From contig JADJEE010000001.1 of NCBI GenBank assembly GCA_016709225.1, positions 2,976,001 through 3,040,000 on the forward strand: a stretch of DNA of 64,000 nucleotides, in the 5' to 3' direction. The notes beneath the pieces are model-generated. The model was given only the letters and a program-made list of their open reading frames with translations, had not been told where the DNA came from and searched no databases. Below are positions 33,755 through 41,769 of this stretch, piece after piece (position 1 is the first letter of the stretch; every line of letters starts with the position of its first letter). The stretch comes from Deltaproteobacteria bacterium (GTDB lineage Bacteria; Myxococcota_A; Polyangia; Nannocystales; Nannocystaceae). A program made the position numbers and the translations under genes.

Positions 33755-36586
33755 TCACCGCGTCGCGCCGGCGGTGGCATGGTCTGCCGCGAGCGCGTCG
33801 AGCTCTCGGTCGACGTCGGCGAGCAGCGACGCGGTGCCGTGGGCCTGCGCCACCGCCCGAGCTGCCTCGAGACGGGCGCGCGCGTCGGCGTCGCCATGGG
33901 CGCGGGCGAGCCGGCCGCGGGCCCACAGCGCGTGGGGCAAGCGGGTATCGGTGGCGCCCGTGGCCTGCAGCCGCGCGATCACGTCGTCGAGTCCACGCCG
34001 GGCCTCGTCGAGCTCGCCGAGCTCGAGCGCGACGATGGCCGCGTTCAGGTCGAGCGTCGTGAGCCCGTCGGCGTCGGGGCCGTTCCGCGCCAGCACGATC
34101 GCGCGCGCGCGGGCGTTGTGTTCGCGCACGCCCGCGAGGTCGCCGAGCTCGAGCAGCGCCCCGCCGAGGTTGCCGTGGGCGTCCGCCGCGTCCATGCCAT
34201 CACCGTCGCCGACCTGCTCCAACGCGGCGATGGCGGTCTGGTAGGCGTCGCGGGCCAGCGCGGGTCGCTCGCTCTGGTAGTACGCGTTGCCGAGGCCAAT
34301 CCACGCCCGTGCGACGTCGTGGCCGGCGTCGAACCCGAGCCGCACGAGCATGTCGATCGCGCGGCGATGGGTCGCGACTGCGGCCTCGAAGTCGCCCGTC
34401 GAGGCGAGAAAGGTGCCGTACTCGTGCAGCGCATCGGCGGTGTCGTCGTGATCGCCGAGTCGCTGCTCGCGGATCGCCAGCGCGCGCCGCAGTGCCTCGC
34501 CGGCCTGCGCCATGCGTCCCTGCTCGAGCCACAGTACGCCGAGCTGCGCGAGCGTGCGGGCGAACATCGGGTGGTCGTCGCCCAACTCGGAACGCTCGCG
34601 CTCCAGCGCGGACTGCAGCAGTGCCTCGGCGCGCTGCGGCTCGCCGAGCCCGCGCAGCACCGTGCCCATGCGGTGCTCGAGCCGCGCGCGCTCGAGCGCG
34701 TCGAGCTCGGGTAGCTCGGCCTGCAACGCCTCGGCCTCGCGCAGGTGCTCGAGGGCCGCCGGCAGCTCCTCGCGCAGCATCGCGGCCGAGGCCAGCGCCT
34801 GCTGCAGCCGCAGCCGCTGCATCGCCGAGCCTCCCGCCCGCGCGGTCGCAGCGGTGGCCAGCTCGCGGTAGGTCGGCAGCGACGCGGTCGCGTCGGGCAC
34901 CATCGCGGCCATCGGCAAGTAGTCGCACGCAGCGGCCGCGAGCGACTCGTCGGCGCCCAGCGAGAGCGCGCGCCACACCGCCTCGCGCAGCCACGCCTCG
35001 CCGGCGCCGCGCTCTCCGGCGAGGTAGCTGGCGAGCCCGAGCTCGTGCAGCAGCTGCACCTGCGCGCGGGCGTCATCGGGCTCGGCGCGCGCACGCGCCA
35101 GCCGGGCCGCGTCCACGGCCGCGCGATAGCTGCCCAGGTGGCGCAGCGCGGCGGCGTGGGCCAGCGCCTGCGCGAGCGCATCGTCGTCGCCTTCGGCCGG
35201 CGCAGCGCCGACGCTCGCGCTCGCGAGCCACTGCGGCTCGCCGCAGCGCGCAGGCTGCTCGAGCGCCGCGATCGCGGCGGGCGCCTCCAGCAGGGTCGTG
35301 GCCGACGCGACCGCCAGCTCGTCGACCAGCGCGCCCAGCTCGCGGCGTCGGTCGGCGAGACAGCCGCGACGGCGCTCGCCGAGCGCACCGGGGGCGCGCG
35401 CGTCGTCGGCACGGCAGGCGGCGATGTCCTGCCGCAGCCACGCTTCGGACCAGACATCGAGGCGCGCGGCCACGCGATCGAACTCCGGCGCCGACAACGA
35501 CAGCGCGAGGTAGTGCTCGCGCAGCGTGTCGCGGCGCTCCTGCGACCACGCCGGCGCCAGCGCGTCGGGTCGCGACGGGCACGGATCGGCCGGCGCACGC
35601 ACGGCCGCCCACGCCACGACGCAGGCGAGCACGCCCAACACCACCACCGCGAACGCCGGCACCGGACCGCGCCGCGCCCGTCGCAGCGCCACCAACAGCG
35701 CCTCCATGTCGCCGAAGCGCTCCTCGGGGCGCAGCGACAGCGCGCGCTCGATCACTCGACGCACGCGCCGCGGCACACCCGGACGCCAGCTCGGCGCGGC
35801 GCCCTCGGGCCGTCGCAGGTGCAGCGCCTCGAAGGCCATCACCGCGAACGCGTACTGATCGGCGCGCAGTGTCACCGGCCCGCCTTCCCGCTGCTCCGGG
35901 GCCAGGTACGCCGGCGTGCCGCCACCACGGCTGTGCAGCGGCGACCCCTCGCCACCGTCCGACGCGATTGCGCCGTCGGCCTCGATGCGCGCCACCCCGA
36001 AGTCGACCACGCGCGTGCGCCCGTCGTCGGCGACGATGACGTTGTCGGGCTTCACGTCGCCATGCCGCACACCGGCGGCGTGGGCCGCCGCGAGCCCGCC
36101 GCCGGTCTGCAGCAACACGTCGACGACCTCCCGCCACGGCCGCGGCTGTCCGAGCGCGTGCATCCACGTGCGCAGGTTGGGCCCGAGCACGCGCTCCATC
36201 GCGACCCACAGCTCGCCGGCCGCGAAGCCGACCTCGTAGACCGCGACCACGTGCGGGTGACCGAGCCGCGCCAGCGCGCGGCCCTCATCGAGCAGCCGCT
36301 GCACCGAGGCGTCGCTGCCCGCACGCAGTACCTTGACCGCGACGCGGCGATCGAGGTCGGGGTCGTAGGCGTCGTAGACGGTGCCCATGCCGCCACGCCC
36401 GAGTCGACCGAGCAGCGTGAAGCGACCGATCCGCGTGGGGCTGCTCGCGCGGCCGAGCAGCGCCTCGCGGGCCTTCGCGAGCATCAACGCGGTGTCGTGA
36501 TCGTCGTCGTCGCGGCGCAGGTCGTGCAGTCGCGCGAGCAACTCGGCGCCCGACGCAGCCGCGTCGTGCTCAGGCGCCGGGTCCAT
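33755..36586 (-). CDS. Transmembrane Ser/Thr protein kinase with TPR-like C-terminal region
   Basis: 943 residues from the ATG at 36586. The kinase domain (about 56-325) has GRGGMG (63-68), Lys85, catalytic Asp177 in HGDVKPDN (the usual HRD Arg is replaced by Gly, so it is a non-RD kinase), DFG 195-197 and APE 229-231. A helix near 330-350 (AFAVVVLGVLACVVAWAAV) precedes about 590 residues of helical repeats (for example ALLQSALERERSELGDDHPMFARTLAQLG). Its start overlaps the ECF sigma gene by 17 bases, so the two are almost certainly co-expressed and may be functional partners. The first 50 residues (ARLHDLRRDDDDHDTALMLAKARE) are charged and precede the kinase fold. Confidence 0.93.
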   Translation of the reverse strand: MDPAPEHDAAASGAELLARLHDLRRDDDDHDTALMLAKAREALLGRASSPTRIGRFTLLGRLGRGGMGTVYDAYDPDLDRRVAVKVLRAGSDASVQRLLDEGRALARLGHPHVVAVYEVGFAAGELWVAMERVLGPNLRTWMHALGQPRPWREVVDVLLQTGGGLAAAHAAGVRHGDVKPDNVIVADDGRTRVVDFGVARIEADGAIASDGGEGSPLHSRGGGTPAYLAPEQREGGPVTLRADQYAFAVMAFEALHLRRPEGAAPSWRPGVPRRVRRVIERALSLRPEERFGDMEALLVALRRARRGPVPAFAVVVLGVLACVVAWAAVRAPADPCPSRPDALAPAWSQERRDTLREHYLALSLSAPEFDRVAARLDVWSEAWLRQDIAACRADDARAPGALGERRRGCLADRRRELGALVDELAVASATTLLEAPAAIAALEQPARCGEPQWLASASVGAAPAEGDDDALAQALAHAAALRHLGSYRAAVDAARLARARAEPDDARAQVQLLHELGLASYLAGERGAGEAWLREAVWRALSLGADESLAAAACDYLPMAAMVPDATASLPTYRELATAATARAGGSAMQRLRLQQALASAAMLREELPAALEHLREAEALQAELPELDALERARLEHRMGTVLRGLGEPQRAEALLQSALERERSELGDDHPMFARTLAQLGVLWLEQGRMAQAGEALRRALAIREQRLGDHDDTADALHEYGTFLASTGDFEAAVATHRRAIDMLVRLGFDAGHDVARAWIGLGNAYYQSERPALARDAYQTAIAALEQVGDGDGMDAADAHGNLGGALLELGDLAGVREHNARARAIVLARNGPDADGLTTLDLNAAIVALELGELDEARRGLDDVIARLQATGATDTRLPHALWARGRLARAHGDADARARLEAARAVAQAHGTASLLADVDRELDALAADHATAGATR

Positions 36587-37238
36587 CGTCGACGCCGCCC
36601 TCGTAGCTGGCCGCGAACGCATCGAGCCGCTGCAGGCTCTCGGTCACCAACGACGGCGGCGCGGTCGAGTCCTCGAGCGCACGCCGCAGGCTCTCGCGGG
36701 CGCGCGTCAGTCGGCTGCGGATCGTGCTCGCACCGACGCCAAGCACCGTGGCGATCTCGACGCTGTTCATGCCCTCCCAGTACGCCAGCTCGAGCGCGAT
36801 CTGTGCGTCGAGCGGCATGCGGCGCATCGCCTGCAGCAGCAGCCGCTCCTGCTCGTCCCGCACCAGGCGCTGGCTGACCGACGTACCCAGGCTCTGCACC
36901 GAGTCGGCGCCGGGATCGATCTCCGGACCCCGCGCCTTGCGGCGCAGGTGATCGATGAGGCGGTGGCGCGCGACCGTCATCAGGTAGGCCCGAAAGCCCC
37001 CCGTCGCCACGCGATCGCGGGCCCGCACCACGTCGGCGAAGGTCTGCTGCACGATGTCGTCGACGTCGTCCCCGAGCTTGCTGCGGAAGAACCGCACCAC
37101 GCCCTTGAAGTGCCGTCCGAGCAGCGCATCGCCGGCGTCGCCATCGCCGTCGCGCCAGGCCTGCAGCAGCGCGGCGTCGTCGTCCACGGCGAGCAGGCTA
37201 CCATGCCGACGCAGGACAGCCGCCGGAGGTGACCCCAC
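36570..37238 (-). CDS. ECF-type RNA polymerase sigma factor
   Basis: 222 residues from a GTG at 37238; a GTG at 37187 giving 205 residues is equally possible, and neither has a clear ribosome binding site. Region 2 (FKGVVRFFRSKLGDDVDDIVQQTFADVV, FRAYLMTVARHRLIDHLRRK) and region 4 (MPLDAQIALELAYWEGMNSVEIATVLGVGASTIRSRLTRARESL) are well formed. The C-terminal tail (about 25 residues, DAFAASYEGG) has no anti-sigma feature. No anti-sigma gene is adjacent; instead a Ser/Thr kinase gene overlaps the 3' end, as in ECF groups thought to be controlled by phosphorylation. It lies 59 bases downstream of rpsG on the same strand. Confidence 0.92.
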   Translation of the reverse strand: MGSPPAAVLRRHGSLLAVDDDAALLQAWRDGDGDAGDALLGRHFKGVVRFFRSKLGDDVDDIVQQTFADVVRARDRVATGGFRAYLMTVARHRLIDHLRRKARGPEIDPGADSVQSLGTSVSQRLVRDEQERLLLQAMRRMPLDAQIALELAYWEGMNSVEIATVLGVGASTIRSRLTRARESLRRALEDSTAPPSLVTESLQRLDAFAASYEGGVDDGPGA

Positions 37239-37297
37239 GGCGGCTGCATCGCTCGATCGGTGTCGCGGCGTCCTGCGAGGCCGCGAGCTTCAGCCCA

Positions 37298-37786
37298 CTA
37301 CCAGCGGTAGTGCGCGAAGGCCTTGTTGGCCTCGGCCATCTTGTGGATGTCCTCGCGCTTCTTCACGGCGGTGCCGCGGTTCTGCGCGGCGTCGAGCATC
37401 TCGTTGGCGAGACGCTCGCGCATGGTCTTCTCTGGGCGGGCGCGCGAGCTGTGGATCAGCCAGCGGTAGGCCAGCGCCTGGCTGCGCTCGGGGCGGACCT
37501 CGACCGGCACCTGGTAGTTCGAGCCACCGACGCGACGGGCGCGGACCTCGAGCCGGGGGCGGGTGTTCGCCACGGCCTTCTCGAAGACCTTGATCGGATC
37601 GTCCTTGGTGCGCTCGCTGATGATCTCGAACGCGCCGAACACGATCTTCTCGGCGATCGACTTCTTGCCGTCGTTCATCACGCCATTGATGAACTTCGCG
37701 ACCTGACGATTGGTGTCGGTCGGGTGATCGGTGTAGCGGATGTCCGTGACCGGACGCGGCTTGCGGTTGACCTTCTTACGCGACAT
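37298..37786 (-). CDS. rpsG: 30S ribosomal protein S7
   Basis: 162 residues, slightly longer than usual (156). It begins MSRKKVNRKPRPVTDIRYTD and contains KFINGVMNDGKKSIAEKIVFGAFEII, VEVRPERSQALAYRWLIHSSRAR and the end AHYRW. S7 nucleates assembly of the 30S head and contacts the E-site tRNA. It is 30 bases after rpsL. fusA and tuf, which normally follow, do not: an ECF sigma gene does. Confidence 0.98.
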   Translation of the reverse strand: MSRKKVNRKPRPVTDIRYTDHPTDTNRQVAKFINGVMNDGKKSIAEKIVFGAFEIISERTKDDPIKVFEKAVANTRPRLEVRARRVGGSNYQVPVEVRPERSQALAYRWLIHSSRARPEKTMRERLANEMLDAAQNRGTAVKKREDIHKMAEANKAFAHYRW

Positions 37787-37816
37787 GTCGAATCCGTTTC
37801 TCTCGCGGTACGCCGA

Positions 37817-38188
37817 TCACTTCGGCCGCTTGGTGCCGTACTTCGAACGACGCTGGCGACGACCGGAGACTCCGGTGGTGTCCAGCGTGCCGCGCACGAT
37901 GTGGTAGCGAACGCCCGGCAGGTCCTTCACTCGGCCACCGCGGATGAGCACCATCGAGTGCTCCTGCAGGTTGTGGCCTTCGCCGGGGATGTAGCTCGTG
38001 ACTTCCATGCCGTTGGTGAGCCGAACGCGTGCGACCTTGCGCAGCGCGGAGTTCGGCTTCTTCGGCGTCACCGTGTAGACGCGGGTGCAGACCCCACGGC
38101 GTTGCGGGCACTCCTTCAGCGCCGGCGCGGTCTTCTTCGCGAACTGTTGCGTGCGTCCCTTGCGGACGAGCTGCTGGATCGTGGGCAT
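37817..38188 (-). CDS. rpsL: 30S ribosomal protein S12
   Basis: 123 residues. MPTIQQLVRKGRTQ, the decoding loop TPKKPNSALRKVARVRLTNGMEVTSYIPGEGHNLQEHSMVLIRGGRVKDLPGVRYH and the C-terminus RRSKYGTKRPK are all standard. S12 monitors codon-anticodon pairing; the Lys residues in TPKKPN and GGRVKDLPG are the sites where streptomycin resistance arises in other bacteria, and both are wild-type here. A good promoter lies about 80 bases upstream. Confidence 0.99.
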   Translation of the reverse strand: MPTIQQLVRKGRTQQFAKKTAPALKECPQRRGVCTRVYTVTPKKPNSALRKVARVRLTNGMEVTSYIPGEGHNLQEHSMVLIRGGRVKDLPGVRYHIVRGTLDTTGVSGRRQRRSKYGTKRPK

Positions 38189-38268
38189 GACGAAAGGCGC
38201 TTCTTCGGAGACCGGCGGCCGTGGAATCCAGGGCGCATCGTTGCGTCTGGGGGCCGGGGCGGGCGGCG

Positions 38269-38296
38269 AGTATAGACAGATCGCCTGCGGGATCAA
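38269..38296 (-). promoter_or_regulatory. Sigma70-like promoter for rpsL-rpsG
   Basis: On the minus strand TTGATC (38291-38296) and TATACT (38269-38274) are 16 bases apart. The -10 box matches five of six consensus bases. Predicted start near 38262 gives a leader of about 75 bases before the rpsL ATG. Confidence 0.65.
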
Positions 38297-38456
38297 CCGC
38301 GGGCGCCCGGCTTTCGCTGCCCATCGCGGGGACGGCGCGCCAGGCCCCGTCGGGGCGATTCCGGCGGACGCGCGGGGGCCTGCCGCGGGCCCCGGCGGAC
38401 CGGTGGAGCGCACCGGAATCCCCTGCGGGCTACGATGTAGAGCTCCGAGGCCCCAC

Positions 38457-39251
38457 GTGCAGCACCCTGCGAGACCCCGATACTGCCCGACCTGCGGCGG
38501 ACCCAACCCCGATCCGGTGGCCTCCGCATGCCGCTTCTGTGATGGACCGCTCGTTGGTCTCGGGCTGCCCGATCCGCGCGACACGATCCGCTGCGATGGC
38601 TGCAACGCAGCGATGCCCGGGGGCGCATCCTTTTGCTGCGACTGCGGGTCGGCCATCGCCTCGCGGCGGGCCCTACCGGCGCCGGGTCCGTGCCCGGCGT
38701 GCGAGCGGCCCCTCGATGGCTGGGGCCTGGCGCCGACCCACGCGCGCCCCGCCGGACATCCCATCGCATGTTGCAGCGGCTGCGGTGGGGTGTGGCTGCC
38801 CCGCGAGACCCGCGACGCGCTCGTCGACGACGCGGCGCGACACGCCGCGGCCAAGGGCGACGTCACCGCGCAGGACGTGGTCCGACGACAGCTCCCGAGC
38901 GGCACCTTCGCGGCCGCGGTGAAGTATCGCCGCTGCCCCGCGTGCGCGCAGATGATGGCGCGCCGCAATTTCGGCGGCTGCTCCGGCGTGCTCGTCGACG
39001 AGTGTCGCTGCGGCACCTTCTTCGACGCCGGTGAGCTCGAGGATGTGCTCGCGTTCGTGCGCAGCGGTGGCCTCGCGCTGGCCAAGCGCCGCGCCGACGA
39101 GCAGCGCACACGCGAGCTTCGCAACGCCGAGAGCGCTGCACTCTCGGCCCGCGCGAGCAACCCCGGGGTCTCGACCGAGTTCGCCCAGCTCGACCTGTCG
39201 TTCTCGCTGGCGGGGTGGCTGGCGCGCTGGATCGCTCGGGTGCTGGGCTGA
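38457..39251 (+). CDS. Zinc-ribbon protein (TFIIB-like zinc fingers)
   Basis: 264 residues from a GTG start with CCGAGG upstream. Several C-X2-C knuckles follow one another: YCPTCGG, ACRFCDG, RCDGC, FCCDCGS, then CPACERPLDGWGL, CCSGCGGVWLPRE, CPACAQMMARRNFGGCSGVLVDECRCGTFFDAGELEDVL. The later part matches the zf-TFIIB family of small zinc-binding proteins; the earlier part looks like a zinc-ribbon pair. The C-terminal 60 residues are helical, ending in a short amphipathic or hydrophobic SLAGWLARWIARVLG. Role unknown; probably nucleic-acid or protein binding. It diverges from rpsL. Confidence 0.8.
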   Translation: MQHPARPRYCPTCGGPNPDPVASACRFCDGPLVGLGLPDPRDTIRCDGCNAAMPGGASFCCDCGSAIASRRALPAPGPCPACERPLDGWGLAPTHARPAGHPIACCSGCGGVWLPRETRDALVDDAARHAAAKGDVTAQDVVRRQLPSGTFAAAVKYRRCPACAQMMARRNFGGCSGVLVDECRCGTFFDAGELEDVLAFVRSGGLALAKRRADEQRTRELRNAESAALSARASNPGVSTEFAQLDLSFSLAGWLARWIARVLG

Positions 39252-39367
39252 ACCACCGCGTGGATCCCGAGTCGGGCGCGGAGCAACGAGCACAGCCATG
39301 GGTCGCCAAGTCGCCGCTGCGAGCGAGCACACGCGTGCACGCACATCCGCACGGTTGCGGGCGTGCG

Positions 39368-40597
39368 ATGCTCGGGCCCACGATGGCGCTTCGAAGCTCG
39401 CTGCGTACGTGCCTGCTGCTGACGACGTTGGGTGGCTGCGGCGACGCGACCGCACTCGCGGGGGCCGACGGCGGCGCCGGGTCCAGTGACAGCAGCGGTG
39501 CTGCCTCGGTCGACACCGGCGTACCCACGCCGGCCTGCACCCCCGGCACGCGCAGCTGCAGCGGCGACGACGTGCAGGTCTGCGACGGCTTCGGCACCGG
39601 CTGGGTGATCGTGCCGTGCGAACCCGGTGCGACGTGCCAGGACGGCGTGTGCCTCGGCGGCCATGCCGACACGCTGCTCATCACCACGCAGGTACTCGCG
39701 CCCGCGCAGGTCGGCACCGCCTACGAGACCACGCTCGCGGCCGACGGCGGCGACGGTGCGTACGCGTGGTCGCTGGCCAGCGACGCGCCGCCCGGCCTCG
39801 CGCTCGCCGACGACGGCACGTTGGCGGGCACGCCGACGTTGGCCGGCGACTACCTGCTCGACGTCGCGGTGCAGGACGGCGCCGACGCGATCGCCACGCG
39901 CACGCTGTCGCTGTCGGTGCACCCCGAGCCGCTGACGATCCTCACGCCGCCGCAGCTGGGTGCGATCGACGAGGGCCTGCCGTTCGAGAAGCCGTTGCTG
40001 GCCAAGGGCGGCAACGAGCCCTACGGCTGGTTCATCGTCGGTGGCCACGCGCCCCAGGGCGTGTTCCTCGACGCCGCCGGGGTGTTGACCGGCGTGCCGA
40101 CCGAGCCCGGCGCGTTCGACTTCCGCGTACGCGTGGTCGACGTCTCCAACCCACCGGGTTGGGACGAGCTCGACTTCAGCCTACAGGTCGACCTGCGGCC
40201 GCTGAACATCGTCGGCTCGAACATCATCGACCTGCTCGCCTTCAAGGTCGTGGTGCTGCCGCTGCTGGCGATCGTGCCCGGCATCCCGGTGCCCTACTCG
40301 ACCCAGCTCGAGGCCGACGGCGGGCTCGCGCCGTACCACTGGACCGAGCAGCCCGTGCCCAACGCACTGCAGGTCTTGGTGCCCACCGCCGGCGTGCCCG
40401 ACGGCCTCACGCTGCACGACGACGGCACCCTCGACGGCGCGGTCGACAACACCGATCAGGTGATCACCGTCGGCATCCCGCTGTCGGCGATCTCCCTGAC
40501 CGGCTTCTTCTTCTTCGCCGAGGTCGCCGACAGCCAGGATCCTGCAGAGACCGATCAGGCACTGTTCCTGGTCCCGACCGTCCCGGTCGGCGGCTGA
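39368..40597 (+). CDS. Lipoprotein with putative Ig-like (He_PIG) domains
   Basis: 409 residues (an ATG at 39383 is an alternative start). A signal peptide ends at the lipobox TLGGC, followed by a Gly/Ser/Asp linker. A short Cys-rich region (CTPGTRSCSGDDVQVCDGFGTGWVIVPCEPGATCQDGVC) precedes three Ig-like repeats: AYETTLAADGGDGAYAWSLA...GTLAGTPTLAGDYLLDVAV, then FEKPLLAKGGNEPYGWFI...GVLTGVPTEPGAFDFRVRVVD, and YSTQLEADGGLAPYHWTE. This is the putative-Ig (He_PIG) pattern, common in surface proteins of myxobacteria. No catalytic site seen. It is convergent with the methyltransferase-like gene; their stop codons are directly adjacent. Confidence 0.82.
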   Translation: MLGPTMALRSSLRTCLLLTTLGGCGDATALAGADGGAGSSDSSGAASVDTGVPTPACTPGTRSCSGDDVQVCDGFGTGWVIVPCEPGATCQDGVCLGGHADTLLITTQVLAPAQVGTAYETTLAADGGDGAYAWSLASDAPPGLALADDGTLAGTPTLAGDYLLDVAVQDGADAIATRTLSLSVHPEPLTILTPPQLGAIDEGLPFEKPLLAKGGNEPYGWFIVGGHAPQGVFLDAAGVLTGVPTEPGAFDFRVRVVDVSNPPGWDELDFSLQVDLRPLNIVGSNIIDLLAFKVVVLPLLAIVPGIPVPYSTQLEADGGLAPYHWTEQPVPNALQVLVPTAGVPDGLTLHDDGTLDGAVDNTDQVITVGIPLSAISLTGFFFFAEVADSQDPAETDQALFLVPTVPVGG

Positions 40598-41518
40598 TCA
40601 CTTCGCGGGCTTGCGGAACTTCAGCGTCATCCGATCGCTCTCGCCGATTGCGACGAACTTGTCGCGATCCTTGTCGCCGCCCGAGAGGCTGGGCGGCAGG
40701 CTCCACACGCCATCGGGGTGGTCGTGGGTGTCCTTGGGGTTGGCGTTGATCTCGCTGCGCTCGACCAGCTCGAATCCCGCCGCCTCGGCGGTCGCGATCA
40801 CGCTGGCCTCGGAGAGGTAGCCGGTCTTCGCGGTCTGCTCGGGGTCGCTGCCCGCCGGCGCGCGGTGTTGCTCGATGCCCAGGGTGCCGCCGGGCTTGAG
40901 CGCGCGGAAGGCCGCGCCGTAGATGACCGGCAGCGCGCCATTGCGATACCAGCCGTGGCTGTTGCGGAAGGTCAGCACCGCGTCGACCGACTCGGCCGGC
41001 GCGAGCTCGAAGTCGTGGATGGTGGTCTTGGCGACCTTGCCGTCGGGGCCGATCTCGAGGGTCTGCTTCACCGTCGCGGTGCCGAGCTGACCGAACACCG
41101 CGGCCTCGGCCTTGGCGCGCTCGAGCAGCTTCTGGCTCTGGGCGGTGCCGTAGTACTCGGTCGGGCCCGCGGGGTCGAAGACCGTGACGATGAGCTTGCC
41201 ATCGTTGGCGAGGTACGGCGCGAGGATCTCGGTGTACCAGCCGCCGCCGGGCCACAGCTCGACCACGGTGTCGTCGGGCTCGACGCCGAAGAACGCGAGC
41301 GTCTCGGCGGGGTGACGCCACACATCGCGGGCGCGGTTCTCCGCGGTGCGATGTGGCATCGCGAGCACGGCCGCGAAATCCTCGGGCGTGACGACGGTCG
41401 CGACCGGAGGCGTGCCCACGGGATCCTTTGCGCCGTCGTCAGGCTTGGCGGTGTCCGCCGAGCGCGGGCATGCGGCGGTGGCGAGCAGGAGAGCGGCGAG
41501 GGCGACGTGGCGTTGCAT
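40598..41518 (-). CDS. Lipid-anchored class I SAM methyltransferase-like protein (COG4798 type)
   Basis: 306 residues. The N-terminus (LAALLLATAAC, Cys17) is a lipoprotein signal. The body is a Rossmann methyltransferase: DVWRHPAETLAFFGVEPDDTVVELWPGGGWYTEIL with motif I at about 85-98, then a long insert, AVLTFRNSHGWYRNG and a C-terminal LKPGGTLGIEQHRAPAG, EAAGFELVE. Secreted members of this predicted methyltransferase group (COG4798) are known, but their methyl donor outside the cytoplasm is a puzzle because S-adenosylmethionine is cytosolic. It may bind another ligand or be inactive. It ends against the convergent Ig-like lipoprotein gene. Confidence 0.85.
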   Translation of the reverse strand: MQRHVALAALLLATAACPRSADTAKPDDGAKDPVGTPPVATVVTPEDFAAVLAMPHRTAENRARDVWRHPAETLAFFGVEPDDTVVELWPGGGWYTEILAPYLANDGKLIVTVFDPAGPTEYYGTAQSQKLLERAKAEAAVFGQLGTATVKQTLEIGPDGKVAKTTIHDFELAPAESVDAVLTFRNSHGWYRNGALPVIYGAAFRALKPGGTLGIEQHRAPAGSDPEQTAKTGYLSEASVIATAEAAGFELVERSEINANPKDTHDHPDGVWSLPPSLSGGDKDRDKFVAIGESDRMTLKFRKPAK

Positions 41519-41769
41519 GGCGACGCGGACGATAGCGGCATCACGCAGCGCGCGGCAGTGGCGACGACGGCGCGGGCGAACGACACCATCGTGGCGACCG
41601 CGGCCGAGCCGGGTGCGGCATCGACGCTCCCCCGAGATCGCGGCCGCAGCGGGGTTTCTCGCCGCCCCCACCGCAACCTGCGGCTTCGCTGCGCGCGCCG
41701 TCGTCGCGCCCGGCGTCTCGCCGATCGGGAAGGGAGCGGTGCCCGTGCGGGGCACCGTCGACGAAGAGC

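Noticed and set aside
37263..37286. 7-bp hairpin 12 bases after rpsG as a terminator
   Set aside because: Stem is short with a 10-base loop and no T-run; it does not clearly separate rpsG from the sigma gene.
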